Assembly (NCBI GenBank): GCA_035935115.1
Contig: DASYXK010000021.1
Coordinates: forward strand, 1 to 64,000
From: TA-20 sp035935115
Lineage (GTDB): Archaea; Thermoproteota; Nitrososphaeria; Nitrososphaerales; Nitrosopumilaceae
Length of the DNA: 64,000 bases
Direction: 5' to 3'
The number at the start of each line of letters is the position of its first letter. Position 1 is the first letter of the stretch. The translations under genes and the position numbers were made by a program. Shown one piece after another: positions 1 to 8,792 of the stretch. Below the pieces are notes generated by a model, which did no database searches, was not told where the DNA came from, and worked only from the letters and a program-made list of their open reading frames with translations.

Positions 1-1
1 A

Positions 2-1111
2 GCACGCGGAATGGCAATATCCAATTATCAGAGAGCAATTGAATCTCTTGTAAAACTCACTCAGCTATATCCTGATAACAAATTAAACCGAGTTTACAGC
101 GAACGCATTGCAGCATACCAGAACAGGATAAAGGCATTACAAATGACTAATGTAGATCTTGAACCTGCAGTTGATCCAAAAGCTACACCTGAACAACAAA
201 AACAATCTCTAGCAAAAAATGAATTTGATGATTTAGTGATGAAAGAAAAGCCTAACGTAAGTTGGGTCGAAGTTGTAGGGTTAGATGATGCAAAAGATGC
301 TCTTCGTGAATCTATTGTTTATCCAGCTAAACGACCTGATCTTTTTCCATTGGGATGGCCAAGAGGAATTCTTCTTTATGGGCCACCAGGATGTGGAAAG
401 ACAATTCTTGCTGCTGCAACTGCAAGTGAAGTTGATGGTTATTTCATAAATGTAGATGCCGCATCAATGATGAGCAAATGGCTTGGTGAAGCAGAAAAAA
501 ATGTTGCAAAGTTATTCACCATGGCTCGTGGCTATGCAGAAAAAGAAGGACTCCCAGTGATATTGTTTATTGACGAAGTGGATTCATTATTAGGAAATAG
601 AAACAGCGAGGTAGGAGGAGAAGTTCGAGTCAAAAACCAATTCCTAACAGAAATGGATGGAATCAACGGTAAAGGAAAAGACCTAAAATTATACGTAATT
701 GGAGCAACAAACAAACCATGGAGTCTTGACTGGCCATTTCTTCGAAGATTTACAAAAAGAGTCTATGTATCACTTCCAAGCCTTGAAGCAAGAGTAAAAC
801 TTTTTGATCTTTACACTTCACCACTCAAGAAAGAAGAAAAAGTAAAATCCCTTGAACTTGCAAAGCTTGCAGACGGATATAGTGCAAGTGACATTAAAGA
901 CATTTGCCAATCTGCTCAGTTGATGGTAGTAAATGACTTGTTCCATCAGGAAAACTATTCTCCAGAACCAGTCGTAGGAGAACCAAAGATGCAACCACGT
1001 GAGCTTACGTTGGTTGATTTCAAAGAAATCCTCACAAGAAGAAAACCAAGTGTAAGTATGGAAATGATTCGTGCATACTACAAGTGGAGCGAGCAGTTCC
1101 GAGCACTCTAG
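2..1111 (+). CDS. cdvC: CdvC, Vps4-like AAA ATPase of cell division (5' partial)
   Basis: Archaeal ESCRT-III disassembly ATPase of the Cdv division machinery, acting at the septum on CdvB polymers. The visible N-terminus (about residues 1-45 from the Met at base 11) looks like the end of an MIT domain. A linker follows, then the AAA+ core with Walker A GPPGCGKT (about 124-131) and Walker B ILFIDEVD (about 184-191), sensor/arginine region and a Vps4-type C-terminus. The frame stays open upstream of base 11 to the window edge and reads Ala-Arg-Gly before the Met, as expected inside an MIT helix. The Met at 11 is therefore probably internal and the gene starts outside the window. Confidence 0.93.
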   Translation, partial: ARGMAISNYQRAIESLVKLTQLYPDNKLNRVYSERIAAYQNRIKALQMTNVDLEPAVDPKATPEQQKQSLAKNEFDDLVMKEKPNVSWVEVVGLDDAKDALRESIVYPAKRPDLFPLGWPRGILLYGPPGCGKTILAAATASEVDGYFINVDAASMMSKWLGEAEKNVAKLFTMARGYAEKEGLPVILFIDEVDSLLGNRNSEVGGEVRVKNQFLTEMDGINGKGKDLKLYVIGATNKPWSLDWPFLRRFTKRVYVSLPSLEARVKLFDLYTSPLKKEEKVKSLELAKLADGYSASDIKDICQSAQLMVVNDLFHQENYSPEPVVGEPKMQPRELTLVDFKEILTRRKPSVSMEMIRAYYKWSEQFRAL

Positions 1112-1193
1112 AGAATTTAAAAATTAAAACAGATCGCTAGACTTTAACGCAAAACTTAAATCTCCAAAATAATTCACATCACGAGGGTTTCAA

Positions 1194-2348
1194 ATTCCAA
1201 CAAAAAAAGCCAAACATGTAAACAAGTTTGGTAAACTCATCTTAGAAGATGGTACCGTTTTTAGCGGGATGGGTTTTGGTTATCCATCTACAACTTTTGG
1301 CGAGGCAGTCTTCAATACTGGCATGGCTGGTTACACCGAAGCACTCACGGATCCTTCTTACAGTGGTCAAATTCTCACCCTTACCTATCCTCTAATTGGC
1401 AATTACGGTGTACCTGACCAATTAGCCAAAGACGAGGATGGAATAAAAAAATACTTTGAATCTGACAAAATTCAAGTACGGGGTCTAGTTGTTCACGAAT
1501 TATCTCTTACTGCAAGTCACTGGAATCTTTCAATGACACTTGACGAATGGCTATATGATGAAAAAATTCCTGCAATTTCAGGAATTGATACAAGGGCATT
1601 GACTAGGAAATTGCGTACAAGTGGTGTAATGATGGCGGCCCTTGCTGTTTCTGAAACTGAAATTGATGAAAATGAACTAAAGAAAAAACTTGCAGCTGCA
1701 AAAAATTACAATTCAGAAGAGTTTATGGATGTTGTATCAACAAAAGAGCCGCAAATTTATGGAAATGAGAAAGACGTAGTGGTAATAGTTGATACTGGAG
1801 TAAAAAACGCAATCTTACGAAGTGTAAGAAAGCTTGGATACAAAGTCATCAAAGTGCCATGGAACTATTCTATTGAAAAAATTCTTTCTTACAATCCCAA
1901 AGGTGTTGTTCTATCAAATGGACCTGGCGACCCACAAAAATGCGCTGAAACAATGAAAACTGCCAAGGCACTCATTGATAAAAATATCCCAACTTTAGGA
2001 ATATGTCTTGGTGCGCAAATATTGGGAATTGCTGGAGGAGCAGACACTTTCAAATTAAAGTATGGTCACCGTGGACAAAACAAATCATGTCTTGATTTGG
2101 ATAACAACCAAGTTTATGTGACAAGTCAAAATCATGGCTATGGAATAGATCCTGACTCACTCAAAAAAACAAATTTCAAATTATGGTTTACTAATGCTGA
2201 TGATAAAACAGTAGAAGGAATAAAACACAAAGAAAAAAAATGCATTGCTGTACAATTTCATCCCGAAGCATCACCTGGACCTTTTGATTGCATGTTTGTA
2301 TTTGAAGAGCTAAAACGCCTTATGGGGGAGGAAAATGCCAAAAGATGA
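1194..2348 (+). CDS. carA: Carbamoyl-phosphate synthase small subunit (glutaminase), start codon unusual
   Basis: CarA hydrolyses glutamine and channels ammonia to CarB for carbamoyl phosphate (pyrimidine and arginine synthesis). The CPSase small-chain N-domain is followed by a class I glutamine amidotransferase with LGICLGAQ (nucleophile Cys246) and QFHPEA (His331, Glu333), numbered from the ATG at 1269. That ATG is the first canonical start, but it would remove the conserved first strand GKLILEDGTVFSG, which is encoded in frame upstream. Between the in-frame stop at 1170 and 1269 there is no ATG, GTG or TTG. ATT at 1194 lies 7 bases after a GAGG and is my preferred start. The 3' end overlaps carB by 14 bases. 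Confidence 0.88.
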   Translation: MPTKKAKHVNKFGKLILEDGTVFSGMGFGYPSTTFGEAVFNTGMAGYTEALTDPSYSGQILTLTYPLIGNYGVPDQLAKDEDGIKKYFESDKIQVRGLVVHELSLTASHWNLSMTLDEWLYDEKIPAISGIDTRALTRKLRTSGVMMAALAVSETEIDENELKKKLAAAKNYNSEEFMDVVSTKEPQIYGNEKDVVVIVDTGVKNAILRSVRKLGYKVIKVPWNYSIEKILSYNPKGVVLSNGPGDPQKCAETMKTAKALIDKNIPTLGICLGAQILGIAGGADTFKLKYGHRGQNKSCLDLDNNQVYVTSQNHGYGIDPDSLKKTNFKLWFTNADDKTVEGIKHKEKKCIAVQFHPEASPGPFDCMFVFEELKRLMGEENAKR

Positions 2349-5300
2349 GTCGCTGAAAAAAATTCTAGTTCTTGGCAGTGGGGCAATTAAAATCGGAGAA
2401 GCAGGCGAAAGTCACTAAAGTGACCGCAAATTCGACTACTCCGGTAGCCAATGCCTCAAGGCCATAAGGGAAGATGGGATCAAAAGCATACTTGTTAATC
2501 CAAACATTGCAACAATACAGACTGACACTAGATTTGTTGACAAGGTGTATTCCATTCCTGTAAACCCGGAGTATGTGGAATCTATCATAGAAACAGAAAG
2601 GCCAGATGGTCTGATGTTGGGATTTGGTGGACAGACCGCACTTAACTGCGGAGTAAAACTAGATGAATTTGGCGTATTGAAAAAATATGGAATCAAAGTT
2701 CTTGGAACCCAGATCAAAGGAATTCAGGCAACCGAAGACAGACAGCTTTTCAAAGATGCAATGGTAGAGTGTGGGGTTCCTGTACTGAAAAGTAAAACTG
2801 TTTACAACTTTGAAGAAGCAAAAAAGATAGCATCAGAACTTGGATATCCTGTAATCATTCGAGTTGCATATACATTAGGTGGAAAAGGTGGTGGAGTTGC
2901 GCACAACGAAATTGAATTGCATGAAATTGTGAGCCGAGGTCTTAATGCAAGTTTGGTCGGTCAGGTATTAATTGAAGAATATGTCGGTCATTGGAAACAA
3001 ATCGAATATGAGGTGATGGCAGATCATTCCGGAAACAATGTCATTGTATGCAACATGGAAAACGTGCTTTCAATGAGGGTACACACTGGCGACAACATTG
3101 TGGTTGCTCCATCGCAAACCCTTGATAACTATGAATATCAATTGCTAAGGTCTGCTGCACTGCGCGCTGCAAAACATGTTGGCATAGTTGGCGAATGTAA
3201 CATACAGTTTGCATTAGATCCAAAATCCGATCAATATGTGGCAATTGAGATGAATCCTAGGCTCTCACGTTCTTCAGCTCTTGCAAGCAAAGCAACAGGT
3301 TACCCAATTGCATACATGGCAGCAAAAATTGTAATGGGTTACTCACTTCCAGAACTAGTCAATCGCATAACAAAAACTACAACTGCATGTTTTGAGCCAT
3401 CACTTGATTATATCGTGTGCAAGCATCCGCGCTGGGATTTTAGCAAGTTTGAGCTTGCAAATCGAAATCTTGGACCTACGATGAAGTCTGTTGGGGAAGT
3501 AATGGCAGTTGGCAGGTGCTTTGAAGAATCACTACAAAAATCAATTAGGATGCTTGAAATTGGAAACGACGGTCTTGTCGCAAACCGCTCATCTGATAAA
3601 GCATACGATGTTGAAGAACTAGAAAATAAATTACAAAATCCAGATGATCACATATTATACCGCGTTGCAGAAGCATTGCGACAAGGAATTTTAGTTGAAC
3701 GAATCTACAAACTTTCGGCTATAGACCCATGGTTTATTGAAAAAATACAAAACATTATTGACACAGAAAAGAAACTAAAAGAATCAAAACTAGAGCCAAA
3801 TCTTTTGCGTGAAGCAAAGCAATTTGGTTTTTCAGACAAACAAATTGGAAGACTAGTTGGAAAAGATGATCTTGATATCCGTAAAATGCGAAAAGACCTA
3901 GGAATCATACCTGTAGTAAAACAGATAGATACACTAGCAGCTGAATGGCCTGCAAAAACAAACTATCTGTATTTGACATATGGTGGAACTACAAATGATT
4001 TTGAAGTTGATAAAAACCAAGAAAAAATTGCAGTCTTGGGTGCCGGTCCGTATCGCATAGGAAGCAGTGTCGAGTTTGACTGGGGCACTGTAAACATGGT
4101 ATGGGGTCTAAAAGAGAACGGAGTAAAGGAAGTAGTTGTAATTAACTGCAATCCTGAGACAGTATCTACTGATTATGACATTTGTGACAGGCTGTATTTT
4201 GAGGAATTAACACTTGAGAGGGTACTGGATATTGCAGATTTTGAAAAATTAACCGGTATTGTTACAGCGGTGGGAGGCCAGACTGCAAATAACCTTACTC
4301 CAAAGCTTGCAAAAAATGGAATCAAAATAATAGGTACATCATCAGAAGACATTGACAGGGCAGAAAACCGTTCAAGCTTTAGCAAAGTCTTAGACGAACT
4401 TCATATTTTGCAGCCTCCATGGAAAGCATTTTCAAGTCTTGCTGATGCCAAAAAATTTGCAATTAATGTAGGATATCCGGTATTGGTCAGGCCATCGTAT
4501 GTCCTAAGTGGGGCTGCCATGAAAGTTGTCTGGTCACATGATCAACTAAAAAAATACTTGGAAGAAGCAGCAAATGTCTCGCCTGACTATCCTGTTGTTA
4601 TTACAAAATTCATGCTAAACTCACTTGAGGCTGAAGTAGACGGAGTTTCTGATGGCAAAAACGTGGTGATTGGTGCAATAGTAGAACACATTGAAGGTGC
4701 GGGTGTGCACTCTGGAGATTCCATGATGTGCATCCCACCATGGAGTCTAGGTAACAAAATAATTGAAACCATAACAGACTATACAAGCAAGATTGCCATT
4801 GCCTTTAAAATAAAAGGACCGTTTAATTTGCAATTTCTTATCCATTCCAATCAAGTGTATGTTATTGAGCTAAACATACGTGCATCGCGTTCCATGCCGT
4901 TTGTTTCAAAATTTGTCAAGATGAATCTTATCAGCCTTGCAGCACGTGCAGTTCTTGGAAAAACACTGCCACCAGTACCAAAGGACAAATGGCGAAAAAC
5001 ACATTCGTATGGAATCAAAGTACCGCAATTTTCATTCATGCAACTTGAGGGGGCTGATATCATATTGGGAGTTGAGATGCAATCAACTGGGGAAGCTGCC
5101 TGCTTTGGAGACAGCTTTTATGATGCGCTCTCAAAGGGACTTATATCTGTAGGATATTCGTTACCAAAAGAAGGCGCTGTTTTAATTACTGCGGGTGGTT
5201 TGGAAAACAAGGAAAAACTTTTGCGAACCTCCATGTTGTTAAAAACTCTGGGTTACAAAATCTATGCAACTGAACACACTGCTGAATTTTTAACAGAAAA

Positions 5301-5598
5301 AAGAATAGGAAATGAAATTGTTTACAAAATTAGTGAACCGGAAAGAAAACCAAACATTGCTGACTTGCTTTATGAACGCAAGATAAACTTTATAGTAAAT
5401 GTGCCAAGTACATCGACTTTGGAAAAATATGTCGGGATGCTTTACGACGAATTTCAGATTAGACGAAAGGCAGTAGAGCTTGGAATTCCAGTACTGACAA
5501 CAACAGAGCTTGCAGATTCTTTTGCAAAAACACTTGAATGGTTACAGCACAACGAAACCACGAAAAAACCATTAGAGCCATACGATAGTTTGGAATAA
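2335..5598 (+). CDS. carB: Carbamoyl-phosphate synthase large subunit, reading frame broken by an in-frame TAA
   Basis: CarB makes carbamoyl phosphate from bicarbonate, ATP and CarA-derived ammonia. The natural start is ATG 2335, overlapping carA and opening MPKDESLKKILVLGSGAIKI. After GEAGE the frame meets seven extra codons (Ser-His-stop-Ser-Asp-Arg-Lys, 2410-2430) and then resumes exactly in frame with FDYSGSQCLKAIRE. The rest is a full CarB: two ATP-grasp halves (second half from about 4020, GAGPYRIGSSVEFDWG) and a C-terminal MGS-like allosteric domain (AGGLENKEKLLRTS onward). Translation from the GTG at 2545 would lose most of the first pre-ATP-grasp domain. Without the insert the protein would be about 1080 residues, normal for the family. 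Whether it is functional is uncertain. Confidence 0.9.
2410..2430 (+). other. 21-base in-frame insertion with stop codon in carB
   Basis: Removing these 21 bases restores the universally conserved GEAGEFDYSGSQ motif of CarB. The insert contains TAA (2416-2418) as part of the loop of a perfect 5-bp hairpin, GTCAC-TAAA-GTGAC (2411-2424). Flanking exon sequences can also pair: CGAA 2406-2409 with TTCG 2431-2434, and CGGAG 2394-2398 with CTCCG 2439-2443. I could not fit a canonical archaeal bulge-helix-bulge (3-nt bulges) to it. It may be a mini-intron, a mutation or an assembly artefact. Confidence 0.75.
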
Positions 5599-5615
5599 AC
5601 TCTTATTACAATAAA

Positions 5616-5635
5616 TGGGTCTAAAATATGATCCT
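5616..5635 (+). repeat. Dispersed element R1, copy 1
   Basis: TGGGTCTAAAATATGATCCT, 18 bases after the carB stop. It belongs to a short family (GGGTCTAAAATAAGA-like) seen eight times in this window, always on the + strand and usually within 100 bases 3' of a + strand gene. The gap 5599-5829 otherwise shows nothing I recognise apart from an R2 copy. Confidence 0.55.
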
Positions 5636-5644
5636 AATAGTAGT

Positions 5645-5665
5645 CGGATCCTACAGGACTCAAAT
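5645..5665 (+). repeat. Dispersed element R2, copy 1
   Basis: Reads GGATCCTACAGGACTCAAA, related to the ACAGGACT core found at 26376, 33248, 34901 and 47601. It sits directly after an R1 copy, downstream of carB. Confidence 0.5.
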
Positions 5666-5829
5666 CAATACAATTCATCAGCAAACCCTAAAAACACAAC
5701 TAAAAATTAATGTGAAAACTCCCATACGAAATCTTCCTAGTTTACGTGTATTGCAGTTGTACATTGAACAGCTGCTGTCTCAGGCTACTCTTGATTTGTG
5801 CTTTATCCTATTATAATTTTCATTAACAA

Positions 5830-6027
5830 TTAGCCTGAGGCAGCGGAATACTCCCATTCACCTTGATACCAGGTAGTTGGATATCCGCTCAATCTCGGAC
5901 CAGTCTCTACAACGCCCTTGATACCGTGTTGGTACCTTGGCAAGTTTTCATCGGTCCGCAGGCAACTACAGATATACATATACTTGCTACGTGATAAGAT
6001 TTCGTATATCGTCTCTACATCTTTCAA
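5830..6027 (-). CDS. Short hypothetical ORF in a GC-richer island
   Basis: A 65-codon frame of no recognised family. The C-terminal half (LPRYQHGIKG, then ETGPRLSGYPTTWYQGEW) is aromatic- and glycine-rich, with a YQ-G motif occurring twice. The stretch 5830-5990 is visibly richer in G and C than its surroundings, so it could be a horizontally acquired gene fragment. Alternatively it could be a + strand structured RNA that ends at the element at 6040. No clear ribosome site or neighbour supports translation. Confidence 0.35.
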   Translation of the reverse strand: MKDVETIYEILSRSKYMYICSCLRTDENLPRYQHGIKGVVETGPRLSGYPTTWYQGEWEYSAASG

Positions 6028-6039
6028 AAATAAAAATTT

Positions 6040-6079
6040 GGAAAGGAGTTTGTAGCTACTCTGATAAGCTTACTGCACT
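6040..6079 (+). repeat. Element R4 copy 1, hairpin followed by T-run
   Basis: Begins GGAAAGGAGTTTGTAGCTAC and ends in CTTACTGCACTATTTTTT. It matches 30535-30578 almost base for base, including the final T-run. Both copies are on the + strand. The GGAGT...ACTC hairpin plus T-run suggests a transcription terminator or the 3' end of a small RNA. Confidence 0.6.
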
Positions 6080-6115
6080 ATTTTTTATAGAAATGTTTTA
6101 AAAAAGCTTAACGAA

Positions 6116-6328
6116 TCAGATTTTCTCACGTCTGTATCTGTTCTTAATGTATCTAGTATGATATTGTCCGTAAGATGATACCGACTTTATCAAACCATCG
6201 TAGATATTTTTTGGTACGCCAAAATACTGATAGATTCCACCATGATGAAATTCGATTTCTAATATTCGTGTTAGTTCATCATAGCCAACTGATCTCAGAT
6301 CACTGGACTTGGTTCGTATTCTTTCCAT
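6116..6328 (-). CDS. KTSC domain protein
   Basis: 70 residues forming one KTSC domain: SSDLRSVGYDELTRILEIEF, then HHGGIYQYFGVP, a helix around NIYDGLIKSVSSYGQY, and the terminal IKNRY. The family is a small RNA-binding-like fold, often fused to lysyl-tRNA synthetase or found alone; the molecular role here is unknown. Full length for a stand-alone KTSC protein, ATG start. Its 3' end faces the R4 element. It runs in the same direction as the zinc-ribbon gene upstream, with a 38-base gap. Confidence 0.85.
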   Translation of the reverse strand: MERIRTKSSDLRSVGYDELTRILEIEFHHGGIYQYFGVPKNIYDGLIKSVSSYGQYHTRYIKNRYRREKI

Positions 6329-6366
6329 ACTTGATCAAATTTCATGGAACCACCTTTAAAAATTAA

Positions 6367-6627
6367 CTATACCGAATCCAAGGGTCGCGCTAAACTTTTT
6401 GGATTTTTGTTGAATTTACTTACTATGTATTGCACTTTATCATCGCCTTCCGGTACGGGATTGGCACATCGCCCACATTTTGGCAAAGTAACTATTGCAT
6501 CATAATCAATCTCTCCAATGAACCTGTCACACTTGGAACAACGGACTGATTTTTTATCATAAATATTCATTACACCATGTAATACGTGCTCATCTCTAAT
6601 AAACTGGCTTAATGCAGCATTTATCAC
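6367..6627 (-). CDS. Small zinc-ribbon protein
   Basis: 86 residues with two CxxC knuckles, CSKC (about 30-33) and CGRC (about 51-54), separated by 17 residues, so a single zinc ribbon is likely. The N-terminus is helical (ALSQFIRDEHVLHGVMNIYD) and the C-terminus basic. No enzymatic motif. Such stand-alone ribbons in archaea are often nucleic-acid-binding, but I cannot assign a partner. It lies upstream of the KTSC gene on the same strand and may share a transcript. Its 5' end overlaps a small + strand ORF by 16 bases. Confidence 0.7.
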   Translation of the reverse strand: MINAALSQFIRDEHVLHGVMNIYDKKSVRCSKCDRFIGEIDYDAIVTLPKCGRCANPVPEGDDKVQYIVSKFNKNPKSLARPLDSV

Positions 6628-6776
6628 TGAAAAATCCAGTCAATCTTATAGGCATTACATCTTCAACATTATGGTTGTCCGAAGAAAATAATACCGATAA
6701 AAATGAAAAAAATACAGAGTATTTAGACGAAAGTTATGATGATGACGCCAAAACAGATCAAGTAGAAGAAGATTAG
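6612..6776 (+). CDS. Very acidic small protein
   Basis: A 54-residue frame from ATG 6612. The first part is neutral (SLKNPVNLIGITSSTLWLS), followed by a strongly acidic tail rich in Asp, Glu and Asn ending DQVEED. No family recognised. The frame is divergent from, and overlaps by 16 bases, the start of the zinc-ribbon gene, so a shorter version starting later is possible. An R1 element follows 30 bases after the stop, as for other + strand genes here, which mildly supports expression. Confidence 0.4.
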   Translation: MQHLSLKNPVNLIGITSSTLWLSEENNTDKNEKNTEYLDESYDDDAKTDQVEED

Positions 6777-6799
6777 TTTAATTCTTGTCCAGATTTTCA

Positions 6800-6830
6800 A
6801 CAAAAGTGGGCCCAAAATAAAATCATATGG
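6800..6830 (+). repeat. Dispersed element R1, copy 2
   Basis: ACAAAAGTGGGCCCAAAATA, then AAATC. About 20 consecutive bases are identical to 12655-12675. Lies between the acidic small ORF and the cupredoxin gene. Confidence 0.6.
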
Positions 6831-7001
6831 TACCTTGATCCCATTGGGTCGCTTTCACTGTGAGTACTATCTCTGCCTATTTTTGTTAGATAAATATTTG
6901 AATAATCATGCCAATAGGACATGCAATGACATCAACACAAATCTGGAATTTGTATGCTCTGGAAATGTATGTGAAAATTTGGAAAGGATTATGATACTGT
7001 G

Positions 7002-7454
7002 ATGGAAAATACAAAAATTGTAATAGCTATTGCAGTATCAGCAGTTGTTATTGCCTTAGTGGCATTAATAATAACTTATGAATCACAAGCTCAATCTAAT
7101 TTTCATTACACTGGCGTTAAAAGGGAATATTGGTTATTTAACAGTCATATACCAGATTTTAACGAAACAAAAATGGGAATGCCACGTGATGTATACAGCA
7201 TGCCTTCTATAACAGTTAACAAAGGTGATACAATAGTAATTCATTTCTTTAATACTGAATCCGAAGGAGGGGATCATCACTCATTTACAATATCGGATAA
7301 TGCATACAACATAAACGTGGCCCTAAGTCCGGGAGAAAATAAAACCATGACTTTCAATGCAAACACTGCAGGAATATTTCCATTTATCTGCACGTTTCAC
7401 AAGCCTACTATGAAAGGACAGCTTATAGTAGAATTACCAACGGGTAATCAATAA
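7002..7454 (+). CDS. Membrane-anchored or secreted cupredoxin (plastocyanin-like)
   Basis: Type 1 copper electron carrier facing the outside of the cell, probably part of the copper-based electron transport typical of ammonia-oxidising archaea. An N-terminal hydrophobic helix (about 6-25) acts as signal or anchor, followed by a beta-sandwich. Candidate copper ligands are His93 in DHHSF, then Cys130, His133 and Met137 in FICTFHKPTMKG, the classical C-x2-H-x3-M spacing. I chose ATG 7002; a GTG lies immediately before it. A monocistronic look: R2 copy 18 bases after the stop. The physiological partner (oxidase, AMO or nitrite reductase) cannot be read from the neighbourhood. Confidence 0.88.
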   Translation: MENTKIVIAIAVSAVVIALVALIITYESQAQSNFHYTGVKREYWLFNSHIPDFNETKMGMPRDVYSMPSITVNKGDTIVIHFFNTESEGGDHHSFTISDNAYNINVALSPGENKTMTFNANTAGIFPFICTFHKPTMKGQLIVELPTGNQ

Positions 7455-7471
7455 AAATATGATCAATTCTA

Positions 7472-7491
7472 TTGGGTTCGGACCTATGAGC
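7472..7491 (+). repeat. Dispersed element R2 second half, copy 2
   Basis: TGGGTTCGGACCTATGAGCG, 17 bases after the cupredoxin stop. Compare GGGTTCAGACTTGTGA at 34922, GGGTCAGACCTGTGAGAA at 27792 and GGGTTCATACCTGTGAGA at 47629. Confidence 0.5.
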
Positions 7492-7610
7492 GCCCGTATT
7501 GCTCGTAATAAAGATCTATGAATTTTTGATTCATTACTTTTGAGAAATCTGGGTAAGAAAGAATTTTTTTCCATGCTTTTTAAATAAGACCAGAAAATCA
7601 ATAGTTTGGG

Positions 7611-8711
7611 TTGGATCTGAAATTTTTATCTATTTGTGTTATCGTACTGGTCAGTCTATTAATTCTGGAAAATTCTGGATCAGTGAACTTCAGTTCCTAC
7701 GGTGATCCTCCAGACGCAACAAAACAAGTATCTCCAAAAGTTTTACAGTTTGTAACCAACAGTAAAGAAGGAAGTGGACATATTGTAACCATTCCTACAG
7801 ATGATCTTATTTTTAAGATACTGCCAAAGTATGATGAAAATGGAAGAATAGTATCAATATCTTTAGCAAAAGACCAAAGATTTGACTACCTCTACAAACA
7901 AGTTGGCTTTGCTGAAAAATCTCAAACAACTGTATTTGTTTATCCAATTTTTACTCAGGCAGCGTATTCAAAAAATGGTTTTTATGAATACTATAACAAA
8001 AAATGCGATTCAACATGTTTGACCATTAATATTCCAAATGATTTCAAGGGAACATATTCATCAAGTATGGTTGGCAGTTTCGTCTTGTCTGCATTAAACT
8101 ATGCTTATATCACAGATATTGATATCGATAAAAATCCAGACATACTAAAACAATACAAGCGAGTAATAATTTTGCATAACGAATATGTGACAAAAAAAGA
8201 GTTTGACGCAATAAGACATCATCCTGGTGTTGTTTTCCTATATCCAAATGCACTTTATGCAGAAGTCAAAACCAACTATGATAAGAATACGATCACACTG
8301 ATTAGTGGACATGGTTATCCTGATGCTAGTATCATAAATGGTTTTGGCTGGATACCGGATAATTCAAAATATGAATATAATGTAGAATGTAAAGATTGGA
8401 CTTTTTACAAAAGGCAAAATTACTCAATGTTAAATTGCTATCCAGAGTACAGGCTGATTCAGGATCCTCAGCTATTAAGAACGTTAAACAGCAAAGATCC
8501 TACTACCTTACTTGATGATGTTTCTAATTGGTTAAGATATGGACAAAATTCCAACATGACTCGTATAATGCTAGGAGATTTTGACATTACAGGAAAAAAT
8601 ATTCCATCGTGGGTTTCCAATCCTGCCATCTGGTTGATAAATGGAGAGATAACCAGAGACGATTTTAACAATCTTGTAGATTATCTTTATCAAAATAAGG
8701 TAATACAATAA
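7611..8711 (+). CDS. Secreted protein of a triplicated thaumarchaeal family, copy 1
   Basis: 366 residues from a TTG start. An N-terminal signal/anchor (FLSICVIVLVSLLILE) is followed by the family core: FAEKSQTTVFVYPIFTQAAY, a Cys pair (CDSTC), ITDIDIDKNPDILKQY, ILHNEYVTKKEFDAI, FLYPNALYAEVKTNY, GHGYPDA, and MLNCYPE. The core alternates hydrophobic strands and helices, and the HNEYVTKKEFDAI region recalls ThuA/amidotransferase-like folds (weak inference). Unlike the copies at 18415 and 56444 it has an extra C-terminus with IPSWVSNPAIWLINGEITR then a helix ending NKVIQ. That tail is also seen in the surface protein at 48015. A VPEF surface protein follows at 9085. Function unknown. Confidence 0.8.
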   Translation: MDLKFLSICVIVLVSLLILENSGSVNFSSYGDPPDATKQVSPKVLQFVTNSKEGSGHIVTIPTDDLIFKILPKYDENGRIVSISLAKDQRFDYLYKQVGFAEKSQTTVFVYPIFTQAAYSKNGFYEYYNKKCDSTCLTINIPNDFKGTYSSSMVGSFVLSALNYAYITDIDIDKNPDILKQYKRVIILHNEYVTKKEFDAIRHHPGVVFLYPNALYAEVKTNYDKNTITLISGHGYPDASIINGFGWIPDNSKYEYNVECKDWTFYKRQNYSMLNCYPEYRLIQDPQLLRTLNSKDPTTLLDDVSNWLRYGQNSNMTRIMLGDFDITGKNIPSWVSNPAIWLINGEITRDDFNNLVDYLYQNKVIQ

Positions 8712-8712
8712 A

Positions 8713-8755
8713 GGTTCTCTGACTATGTCAATTCAAAAACCATCTGACTAGAACC
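8713..8755 (+). repeat. Element R3 copy 1 (hairpin ends GGTTCT/AGAACC)
   Basis: Begins one base after the stop of the preceding gene. GGTTCT (8713-8718) pairs with AGAACC (8750-8755). The inner part TTCAAAAACCATCTGACT matches 30629-30646 with one mismatch. Likely a 3'-end RNA structure or a small mobile palindrome. Confidence 0.6.
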
Positions 8756-8792
8756 AAAAATTTATCAAAAATAAAAAAAGGTAGAGATTGCG

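Noticed and set aside
4937..5152. Frames antisense or out of frame within carB, uvrA and uvrB
   Set aside because: Shadows of long conserved genes.
5628..5816. 62-codon + strand frame after carB
   Set aside because: Runs through R1 and R2 elements and has no protein-like pattern.
5830..6030. SRP RNA or RNase P RNA
   Set aside because: The GC-richer stretch lacks the conserved core motifs of either RNA on both strands.
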